From contig NZ_LFML01000148.1 in the NCBI RefSeq assembly GCF_001044425.1, forward strand, positions 1-52,857: 52,857 nucleotides of DNA, read 5' to 3'. Positions 26,729 through 33,109 of the stretch are shown here, piece by piece; position 1 is the stretch's first letter, and each line of letters starts with the position of its first letter. The stretch is from Streptomyces roseus. Lineage in GTDB: Bacteria > Actinomycetota > Actinomycetes > Streptomycetales > Streptomycetaceae. Below the pieces are notes generated by a model that saw nothing but the letters and a program-made list of their open reading frames with translations, had not been told where the DNA came from and made no database searches. The position numbers and the translations under genes are program-made.

Positions 26729-26759
26729 CTCCTAAAGATGCATGGCACACAGATGATCC
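26729..26759 (-). promoter_or_regulatory. 31-bp leader/promoter block of regulator 3, repeated at 32844-32874
   Basis: This block runs into the Shine-Dalgarno of regulator 3 and is matched at 29 of 31 positions by 32844-32874 (differences at 26738 and 26752). Further upstream on the minus strand a GCCTGGCA-N2-GTCG block (plus-strand spelling, from 26787) is also conserved at the same spacing. It is likely the promoter or 5' leader. Confidence 0.65.
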
Positions 26760-26878
26760 CCTACGGGTCTGCCGCTGTCATCTCGCGCCTGGCAGAGTCG
26801 GGTCCAGCAGGGGGGGGCGATGGCATGACCGACCGGAACCCCCCACCTGGAACGTGTCATACGCACAGAGGAGTTGCC

Positions 26879-27130
26879 GTGATCAGGAAGACCGTACGGG
26901 GGATGGCGGTGCTGGCCGCCGCAGGCGCGCTGTGGACGGGCGTGGGGAGTACGACGGCGGGCGCGGCCACGGCCGGTACCGTCATCGGCGCGGCGGCCGA
27001 GGATCCCGGCAGCCGGCTCCCCGAAGGCCTGTACCTGGGCAACCTGGACGACCACAAGGACCGCGACCGCCAGTGCGCCTCCACGACCGCGTGGGGTACC
27101 GGAGACTGCCCCCACAGGCGGCTCAACTAG
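26879..27130 (+). CDS. Small secreted protein with two Cys
   Basis: GTG at 26879 follows GAGG by 7 bp. The 83-residue product begins VIRKTVRGMAVLAAAGALW, a signal-peptide-like start ending near AGAATA. The mature part contains LPEGLYLGNLDDHKDRDR and two Cys (DRQCAS and GDCPHR), which may form a disulphide. It is divergent from regulator 3 and convergent with the lanthipeptide precursors. I do not recognise a family. Confidence 0.6.
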   Translation: MIRKTVRGMAVLAAAGALWTGVGSTTAGAATAGTVIGAAAEDPGSRLPEGLYLGNLDDHKDRDRQCASTTAWGTGDCPHRRLN

Positions 27131-27278
27131 GACCGCCCGGGTGACCGGGTGCGGGGGCGGCGGAATCCATCCGCTGCCGGTTGGGGTGGATGTGGGCCCA
27201 AACCCGGTACGAGGGCGGAACGGTGGCGTGGGCCGTTCCTCCGCTTCCGTGCGGCAGCGCAGGTCGCCGCACACGACG

Positions 27279-27313
27279 GAACGGTCTGCGGGGCACTGTC
27301 CCGCAGACCGTTC
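27279..27313. terminator. Strong bidirectional hairpin between convergent genes
   Basis: Arms of 14 bp (27279-27292, GAACGGTCTGCGGG; 27300-27313, its exact complement) enclose a 7-base loop. It lies between the + strand small secreted protein gene and the - strand lanthipeptide precursors, so it can end both units. Confidence 0.8.
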
Positions 27314-27367
27314 TGATCCGCGAACGGACCGTCACCGCACCAGCTGAACGGGTGTGTCACCCGTGGC

Positions 27368-27472
27368 TCAGTGGAAGCTGGTGTTGTGGCACTGGAAGCT
27401 GGCGCTGCTCATGAGCAGCAGGCCGCCTTCCTCCTCGGCGATTTCCAGCTGCTGGAGGTTGAGGATCGACAT
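27368..27472 (-). CDS. lanA: Class III lanthipeptide precursor, copy 2 (34 aa)
   Basis: ATG with a near-perfect AAGGAGGTGA site. The 34-residue peptide has the leader motif ILNLQQL, equivalent to the LxLQ element that LanKC enzymes recognise, an acidic AEEEGG end, and a core LLLMSSASFQCHNTSFH. Ser22, Ser23, Ser25, Thr31, Ser32 and the single Cys28 allow at most one lanthionine or labionin; Ser22-x2-Ser25-x2-Cys28 has a shorter spacing than the SxxSxxxC of SapB-type peptides. The amino-acid sequence is identical to copy 1. It is the last gene of the operon. Confidence 0.88.
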   Translation of the reverse strand: MSILNLQQLEIAEEEGGLLLMSSASFQCHNTSFH

Positions 27473-27522
27473 GACGTTCACCTCCTTTCCGTGATCGCGC
27501 GTACAGGTGTGTCACCCGTGGT

Positions 27523-27627
27523 TCAGTGGAAGCTGGTGTTGTGGCACTGGAAGCTGGCGCTGCTCATGAGCAGCAGGCCGCCTTCCTCCTCGGCGATTTC
27601 CAGCTGCTGGAGGTTGAGGATCGACAC
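27523..27627 (-). CDS. lanA: Class III lanthipeptide precursor, copy 1 (34 aa, GTG start)
   Basis: The product is identical to that of copy 2, but the start codon is GTG, preceded by AAGGAGGTGG. It lies 60 bp downstream of the synthetase gene in the same direction, so synthetase and both precursors are probably one transcript. The weaker start codon may give less peptide than copy 2. Duplicate identical precursors raise precursor dose relative to enzyme. The GlyGly before the core could be a leader-processing site, although no C39 protease is encoded nearby. Confidence 0.88.
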   Translation of the reverse strand: MSILNLQQLEIAEEEGGLLLMSSASFQCHNTSFH

Positions 27628-27687
27628 GATGTCCACCTCCTTTCCGTCGACAGGGGTTTCGCTGGACCGGGACCGGTGCAGCGGGCT

Positions 27688-30279
27688 TCAGGTGGCGGTG
27701 GCCGGTGCCGGCCCGCCGAGCAGGGGCAGGAGATGGTCGGTGCGGCGGTGGGCCCCGTCCATCGCCAGGAGTACTCCGGCCGACCCGGTGGCGAGGTCCA
27801 TCGACAGCCTGACCAGGTGCCTGCCGGGGAAGGCGAGGCCTTCGCCGTGGGGTACGGCGTGCCGCCACAGGTCGCGCCGGTGACCCTGGAGTGCGGCCTC
27901 GTCGTCGGCGCCGTCGCCGGCGGCGGTCAGGAAGTACAGCAGTCCGGCGCGGCCGTCGAGCAGACCGGGGAAGACGGTGAACTGGCCGCGTGCCGCCAGC
28001 CGGATCGAGGCGAGGGCGTCGAGGAGGCCCGTGCCGGTGCGGTGCCTGAGGAAGGCCGCCAGGGCGAGTCCGATGCCCGTGGATCCGGTGCCGAGGTAGA
28101 CCACGGACCGCCAGCCGTCGTCGACCTGCAAGGAGCCGTCGACGTCCGCGCACTGCGCGAGGTCGTGGCGCAGCGCCTTCTCGGCGAGGTCGAGGTAGGC
28201 GGGCTCACCGGTGCGTTCGTGCAGGCGTACGAGAAACAGTGCCGCTCCGGAGGCTCCCGTGGTGAAGCCCGCGCCGGTGGCGCGACCCGCACCGCTGCCG
28301 AGACCCGCGCCGGAGCCCTCGCCCGCCGGCCGGTCGAGTGCGGCCGTGAGGCGGTCCGCGACGCGGTCGGCGATGCGGCGGGCCTGGTCGAGGTTGCGGC
28401 CGTCCCCGTGACGGGCGTGGAAGCCGAGCGCGGTCAGGCCCGTGCCGGGCAGGCCCGTCAGCAGGCCGAGGCTTGTAGGCTCGCCGGTGCGGTCGAGGGA
28501 CCGTCCCAGGATCTCGGCGGCCTCCTCGTGCCGCCCCAGGAGATCGAGGACGGTGGCCACTCCGCAGGAGCCGTTGAAGAGGCCGACGGGCGCGCGGTCG
28601 ATGTCGCGCAGCGTGGCGGCGGTGAGCCAGTCGGTCCACGCGGGGTCGACGGCGTGGCCCGTGGCGTGCAGGGCGTACAGGACGCCCGCCGCGCCGTGGG
28701 ACAGGCCGGTTCCGCCGCCCTCGCGCGCCCCGTCGGGATCGCCCGGGAAGAGCCGGTCCTCCCGGTGGGGGGTGGCGCAGGCGGCGAGCGCCGCGACGAG
28801 CCCCGCCCGGTTCTCATCCCACGTCCGGCCGACCGCTCCGGGGCCGGGCGCCGCCGGTGGGGCGGTTCCGGCGATCGCGGCCATGGCGGTGGCGGCTTCG
28901 TGGGCGTAGCGGGCCGGCAGCGGGAAGAGCTCGTGCGCCCACCGTGCGAGCTGATCGGGCTTGGCCGGATCCCGGCCGGCCAGCGCCGTCAGCGGGATGA
29001 ACTGGCCCAGGCGCAGGGCCGCCAGGCCGTAGGCGTCCACATCGGTGCCAGTGACGTGGGCCGGCGCCGCGAACCCGGGCGCGCCCAGGAGGCCAGTGCG
29101 CTCCTCGCCGATGGGGTGGGCGGCTTCCAGGTCGATGAAGGTGACGGTGTCGTCGGGGCGCACGATCACGTTGTTCGGGTGCAGGTCGCCGAAGACGATC
29201 CCGGCCCGGTGGACGGCGCCGACCGCCGCGGCGATCTTGTCGAGGACCGCGAGCGACCAGCGGGTGTACTCCGCGTACGTCTGCGCCGTCGCCCCGGGCC
29301 GCACCAGCGGCAGGCGCAGCACGCCGGCTTTCGCCAGCGAGTCGCCGTCGATGTACTCCTGGACGAGGAAGTCGTGTTCCCAGTGCGTCTCGTATCCCAG
29401 CACGCGCGGTACGAGACCGGTGTCGGCCAGCGCGGTGAGCATGCGGTGCTCGTGCCGCAGGCGGGCGACGGCGTCCAGCCCCCGTGCGTCCAGCCCGGCC
29501 AGCGGCCGTGCCTCCTTCAGCACGACCAGGTCGCCGCTCGCGGGGTCCTTGCCCAGGTAGACGCCGCCCCCGTTGGAGAAGTGCAGGGGACGCACGATCT
29601 CGTACGGCAGGTCGACTCGGCTGAGCACGGAGAACCGTTCGATGCGCTCACGGATGAAGCCGGGCATCGGAGCCCAATGCGGCGGGGTGAACGCCGCGGT
29701 ACGCGGATCGGGAACGGGCGTTCCGTCCGGCCGGGCGATGGCCGGCACGGGAGCGTCGCCCCCGTCCTTGGCCCAGCGCGCGGCGAACGCCCCGTACCGG
29801 ACGAAGACCGGACTGCTGTCGCTCCAGCGGAGGTCGGACAGGATGTAGGGTCCCCGCTGCCCGCCCAGGGCGGCCGTGAGACCGTCCAGCAGCGCTTTCA
29901 GCTCCCCCTCGTCCGCCGGGTAGACGGCGATGAACTTCCCCGAGGAACCCCGGTGGGCGTACTTGGAATTGAACGCCGAGAGCAGCCGGCCGCTGCGCAG
30001 GTACTTGAAGGCGACGCGGTGCGCGGTGCAGACGGCGGCGGCCTCGTTCAGGATCTCCTGGGCGGCCGGGACGTCGGCCGATATGTGGATCTTCCAGCCC
30101 TGCAGGGGCAGCGGCCGTCCGAAGAACACCCGCACCCACACGTCCGCGTCGTCCTGCACCACACTGGCGTCGCCCACCCGCGGCGGCGTGAAGCGCTCGT
30201 CCTGGTCCTCGATGCGCTGCGGAACGTCGAAGAACACCGGGTCGGCCAGGCAGAACGCGTACATCTGTTCCAGGTTCAT
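27688..30279 (-). CDS. lanKC: Class III lanthipeptide synthetase LanKC
   Basis: ATG at 30279 with GGAGGAGGAAG upstream; 863 residues. Domain order is typical: N-terminal lyase-like part (about 1-200) that eliminates phosphate, a kinase domain (about 220-480) with glycine-rich loop FSNGGGVYLG, Lys255, catalytic Asp365 in HRAGIVFGDLHPNN and Asp383 in FIDLE, and a C-terminal cyclase-like domain containing SHGAAGVLYAL and GASGAALFLV. The Cys/Cys/His zinc site of LanC and class IV enzymes is not seen, which places it in class III. It phosphorylates Ser/Thr of the precursors, makes dehydro residues and closes the thioether ring. No transporter or protease gene is adjacent. Confidence 0.94.
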   Translation of the reverse strand: MNLEQMYAFCLADPVFFDVPQRIEDQDERFTPPRVGDASVVQDDADVWVRVFFGRPLPLQGWKIHISADVPAAQEILNEAAAVCTAHRVAFKYLRSGRLLSAFNSKYAHRGSSGKFIAVYPADEGELKALLDGLTAALGGQRGPYILSDLRWSDSSPVFVRYGAFAARWAKDGGDAPVPAIARPDGTPVPDPRTAAFTPPHWAPMPGFIRERIERFSVLSRVDLPYEIVRPLHFSNGGGVYLGKDPASGDLVVLKEARPLAGLDARGLDAVARLRHEHRMLTALADTGLVPRVLGYETHWEHDFLVQEYIDGDSLAKAGVLRLPLVRPGATAQTYAEYTRWSLAVLDKIAAAVGAVHRAGIVFGDLHPNNVIVRPDDTVTFIDLEAAHPIGEERTGLLGAPGFAAPAHVTGTDVDAYGLAALRLGQFIPLTALAGRDPAKPDQLARWAHELFPLPARYAHEAATAMAAIAGTAPPAAPGPGAVGRTWDENRAGLVAALAACATPHREDRLFPGDPDGAREGGGTGLSHGAAGVLYALHATGHAVDPAWTDWLTAATLRDIDRAPVGLFNGSCGVATVLDLLGRHEEAAEILGRSLDRTGEPTSLGLLTGLPGTGLTALGFHARHGDGRNLDQARRIADRVADRLTAALDRPAGEGSGAGLGSGAGRATGAGFTTGASGAALFLVRLHERTGEPAYLDLAEKALRHDLAQCADVDGSLQVDDGWRSVVYLGTGSTGIGLALAAFLRHRTGTGLLDALASIRLAARGQFTVFPGLLDGRAGLLYFLTAAGDGADDEAALQGHRRDLWRHAVPHGEGLAFPGRHLVRLSMDLATGSAGVLLAMDGAHRRTDHLLPLLGGPAPATAT

Positions 30280-30371
30280 CGCTTCCTCCTCCCGGTGACC
30301 GCTCCGTGGCCCGCCGGCGGATTCCGGAGGCGGACGGTCGGTTCGTCGTCCATGGCCACCACTGTGCGGCG

Positions 30372-30426
30372 GGCCGGTCCTCGTGCGATGGACGGGCACC
30401 CATCACCGGTGATCACAGGACCGGCC
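30372..30426. promoter_or_regulatory. Nested inverted repeats in the lanKC / DUF4258 divergent promoter
   Basis: GGCCGGTCCT (30372-30381) and AGGACCGGCC (30417-30426) are perfect 10-bp inverted arms 35 bp apart. Between them is a perfect 12-bp palindrome ATCACCGGTGAT (30402-30413). Located between the divergent starts at 30279 and 30518, these are good operator candidates, perhaps for the SARP or TrmB/LuxR regulators nearby. Confidence 0.6.
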
Positions 30427-30517
30427 GTCTGCTCATCGGGCGTGGACGGCCGCCGCCGACATTCGTTGCGGGCGGCCGCGGAGCCGCGCATCGTCAAGGA
30501 ACAAGGGAATAGCCCCC

Positions 30518-30973
30518 ATGATCAACTCCAAGAGCCTCCGGATCGCGCTGGTCGCCCTCGCCGCCTCCGCGGCGGCGTTCACGGCGGCCCCGGCGCAGGC
30601 GGCGGCGTCCGCCCCGGTCCAGGCCCGTACCCAGGCCGCGACGACGGTCGAGATCGCGGACTTGGTGGACTCACCGGTCTCGCCCATGCGCTGCCGCGAC
30701 GACGGCCAGGGCTGCCCCCCGGTCAAGGAGCCGGCGGACTGCACCAACCACAGTGCCCCGCAGGGCCTCACCAGCATGTCGCAGCACATCCGGGAGCGGA
30801 TGGCCGAACGCGACATCAGCGAGGACGAACTGCAGAACGCCGTCCGGATCGGTGCGCGGACCGCCGTGTGCCAGGACAACGGGCGCTGGAAGTACACCCT
30901 CGGCATGTCCGGCGGCTGGCTCACGGTCATCGTCAGCTGGAACGGAGCGGGCGTCACCGCCTGGTGGAACTGA
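30518..30973 (+). CDS. Secreted DUF4258 protein
   Basis: The 151-residue protein starts with a clear signal peptide (MINSKSLRIALVALAASAAA, cleavage near AQAAA). After a Cys-containing spacer (MRCRDDGQGCPPV, DCTN) the C-terminal domain has HIRERMAERDISEDELQNAV, then VCQDNGRWKYTLGM and LTVIVSWNGAG. This is the DUF4258 pattern, a small fold related to BECR-type RNases. Cys residues suggest extracellular disulphides. It is divergent from lanKC over an operator-like repeat, so the two may be co-regulated. Toxin, lanthipeptide partner and unrelated role are all possible. Confidence 0.72.
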   Translation: MINSKSLRIALVALAASAAAFTAAPAQAAASAPVQARTQAATTVEIADLVDSPVSPMRCRDDGQGCPPVKEPADCTNHSAPQGLTSMSQHIRERMAERDISEDELQNAVRIGARTAVCQDNGRWKYTLGMSGGWLTVIVSWNGAGVTAWWN

Positions 30974-31066
30974 TGGCACGGGGGCCCGGCCCGACCTGAT
31001 CGACCCGTGCCCCCATCTCGCCGTCGGGCAGGTCGCCGGACGGCTCGACAGCTCGGAGGAAGCCGG

Positions 31067-32761
31067 ATGCGCGCAGGGATGCGGGCCGCGCCCGACGACG
31101 GCGACATCCCCCTCTTCCGGCTGCTCGGGCCCGTCCGGGTCGGCGTGCCCGGCGGTGCGGCGGTCCACCCCGGGCCGCCGCACCGGCAGGCGGTCCTGGC
31201 CGCCCTGCTGCTACGACGGCGCCGGCCGCTCACCGTCGCCGAACTCCTGGCCGCCGTATGGGGCGACGACGCCCCGGTCAGTGCCGCCGGCAACCTGCGC
31301 ACCCACCTGTGGGCGCTGCGCACCCTGCTCGAACCCGGCCGGGCCGCCCGGGAGCCGGCCCGGATCCTGTTCCGCGACGAACGCGGGTACACGCTGCACA
31401 CCTCGCCGGGGTCGGTCGACGCCGCGCGGTTCGAGCAGCGGGCCGAGGCCGCCCGGCAGGCCCGCGCCCGCCACGACACCGCCGCCGAACACGCCCTGCT
31501 CACCGAGGCCCTGGGTCTGTGGTCGGGGGAGGCCCTGGCCGGCGTGCCCGGCCCGTTCGCCGAAGAGGAGCGCACCCGGCTCGCCGCCCTGCGCACGACC
31601 GCCCGCAAGCGGCACATCGTCTGCGCGCTGCGCCTGGGCCTCCACCACACGGCGATCCCCGAGCTGACGGCGCTCACCGCGCAGTTCCCGCTCGACGAGG
31701 AACTGCGGGCCCTGCTCATGCGCGCCCTGCACGGCTGCGGCCGACAGGCCGAGGCGTTCACCGTCTACGCCGACACGCACCGGATCCTGGACGAGGAACT
31801 CGGCGTCACCCCCTGCCCCGAGCTGACGGCCCTGCATGCCCGCCTGCTCGCGGTCGACCCGCCCCCCTTCGCCCTCGGTCCGCCGCGCGGCCCCGCGCGC
31901 CCCGAACCCCCCGCCCGTTCCCACAGCCGTACGGCCCTCCCGGCCGAAGCGGAACGGGCTCTCGCTCGCGCGAAGAGCCTGTTCGCCGAGGGGGAGGACC
32001 GCGGCACCGTCCCCGTCCTGGCGATCACCGGACCCGGAGGTGCGGGCAAGACGGCTCTGGCCGTGCGGATCGCGGACGCTCTCGCCCACCTCTTCCCCGA
32101 CGGCCGGCTCTTCGCCGACCTGCGGACCTGGGGCCCAACTCCGGCTGCGGCTGCGGCTCCGGCCTCGGCTGCGGCTCAGGCTGCGGCCGATCCCGGAGCC
32201 GGCCCGCTCCTGGCCCATCTCCTGCGCGCCCTCGGGATCCCGGAGCCGCGGATACCCTCCGACCCCGATCATCGGGCCGCGCTCTACCGCTCGGCCCTCG
32301 CGGGCCGCCGCGTCCTCGTCGTCCTCCACGGCGCCCGGGACGCGGCGCAGGTCGCGCCGTTGCTGCCGGGCACTCCCGGCAGCGCCGTCCTCCTCACCAG
32401 CCGCTCCCGCGCCCTCGCACCTGCCCTCTCCGCCGCGACGCCGATCGAGCTCGCGGCCCGCCCGTACGCCGCGGACCCTTCCCGAGAGGAGTGCGCGGAC
32501 CCGTGCCGCGAGGAGGGCGCGGGCCCCCCGGACGCCGACGCCGCGGCCCACGAGGATCTGCCGCCCGCGCTGGCGCGCGCCGCCCGCCGGCTCACCCGTT
32601 GCGGAGCCGGAGCCGGAGCCGGACCATCGTCCCTCGACCGCCTCGCGGCTGTGCTGGGCACCGATCCCCCGGCCGCGGCCCTCATCGCCGAGGCCCTGGT
32701 GGACGCGGGCGTGCTGGACACCCCCGCCGCGGGTACCTACCGCCTGCCGCCCCGGCCCTGA
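31067..32761 (+). CDS. SARP-family regulator with degenerate NB-ARC domain
   Basis: ATG at 31067 follows GGAGGAAG. The 564-residue protein has an N-terminal OmpR-type winged helix (FRLLGPVRVGVPGG, LLRRRRPLTVAELLAAVWG, LRTHLWALRTLLEP), the bacterial transcriptional activation domain ending at ELGVTPCPELTALHARLL, then a Walker A GPGGAGKTA. The Walker B region reads VLVVLHGARDAAQ, lacking the Asp present in the downstream paralogue. The ATPase region is cut short compared with AfsR-type proteins and lacks TPR repeats. It may activate the lanthipeptide or neighbouring genes. Confidence 0.88.
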   Translation: MRAGMRAAPDDGDIPLFRLLGPVRVGVPGGAAVHPGPPHRQAVLAALLLRRRRPLTVAELLAAVWGDDAPVSAAGNLRTHLWALRTLLEPGRAAREPARILFRDERGYTLHTSPGSVDAARFEQRAEAARQARARHDTAAEHALLTEALGLWSGEALAGVPGPFAEEERTRLAALRTTARKRHIVCALRLGLHHTAIPELTALTAQFPLDEELRALLMRALHGCGRQAEAFTVYADTHRILDEELGVTPCPELTALHARLLAVDPPPFALGPPRGPARPEPPARSHSRTALPAEAERALARAKSLFAEGEDRGTVPVLAITGPGGAGKTALAVRIADALAHLFPDGRLFADLRTWGPTPAAAAAPASAAAQAAADPGAGPLLAHLLRALGIPEPRIPSDPDHRAALYRSALAGRRVLVVLHGARDAAQVAPLLPGTPGSAVLLTSRSRALAPALSAATPIELAARPYAADPSREECADPCREEGAGPPDADAAAHEDLPPALARAARRLTRCGAGAGAGPSSLDRLAAVLGTDPPAAALIAEALVDAGVLDTPAAGTYRLPPRP

Positions 32762-32791
32762 GGGACCAGCCCCCGCCCCCTGCCCACGCCC

Positions 32792-32874
32792 GATTTCGTG
32801 ACGCGCGCCCGGAGTTTCGTGACGGATGCCCCTTACCGCATGGCTCCTAAAGGTGCATGGCACACACATGATCC
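32792..32874. other. Scar-like copy of both flanks of regulator 3 without the gene
   Basis: In the same order and orientation as at 25.3-26.8 kb, this stretch has GATTTCGTGACGCG (32792-32805), a second TTTCGTGACG (32815-32824) and the 31-bp leader block (32844-32874), followed by the GCCTGGCA block (from 32902). On the minus strand the leader keeps its AGGAG and an ATG, but the frame is only ATG-CGG-TAA. The roughly 1.4-kb gene is absent. It is either a deletion remnant of a fourth regulator or a composite control site between the SARP genes. Confidence 0.6.
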
Positions 32875-32989
32875 TTTGACTGCGCAGTCACGCCCCGGCC
32901 CGCCTGGCAAGGTCGTTCCGAGCCCGGCGGACCGGCCCCTGCCACCGCCCGGCCGTGGAACCCGTACGCCCGCCAACGGAGGTGACGCC

Positions 32990-33109
32990 GTGCGCACGAT
33001 CACCGCACAGACCCCGGCCGGACCGGTCCGGGTCACCCGCCCGCTCCCCGGCAGCGCGAACAGACGCCCACCCCGCCACACGGAGGGAGGCCGCCGTGGG
33101 CGGCGCTGA
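32990..33109 (+). CDS. Possible 39-residue peptide overlapping the SARP 2 start
   Basis: GTG at 32990 is preceded by GGAGGTGA, one of the best ribosome sites in the window. The frame encodes a basic, Pro-rich 39-residue peptide (VRTITAQTPAGPVRV at its start) and ends 14 bp inside the next SARP gene in another frame. It may be a leader peptide that couples translation of the SARP. There is no recognisable family and it could be chance. Confidence 0.35.
   Translation: MRTITAQTPAGPVRVTRPLPGSANRRPPRHTEGGRRGRR

Larger units (their letters stand above)
27351..27647. repeat. 142-bp direct repeat carrying the lanthipeptide precursor gene
   Basis: Units 27351-27492 and 27506-27647 (period 155 bp) are nearly identical from GGTGTGTCACCCGTGG through the Shine-Dalgarno. 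Differences are concentrated around the stop-flanking base and just upstream of the start codon. In the first unit ACGGGTG/CACCCGT (27348-27364) forms a stem-loop after the precursor stop; it is weaker in the second. Confidence 0.92.

Noticed and set aside
27526..30999. A 1157-codon plus-strand frame across the lanthipeptide locus
   Set aside because: It is antisense to LanKC and to the precursors, which have motifs and ribosome sites; its translation is repetitive without family features.
31211..32869. A 552-codon minus-strand frame opposite the first SARP
   Set aside because: Antisense shadow with biased composition; the SARP on the other strand has recognised domains.
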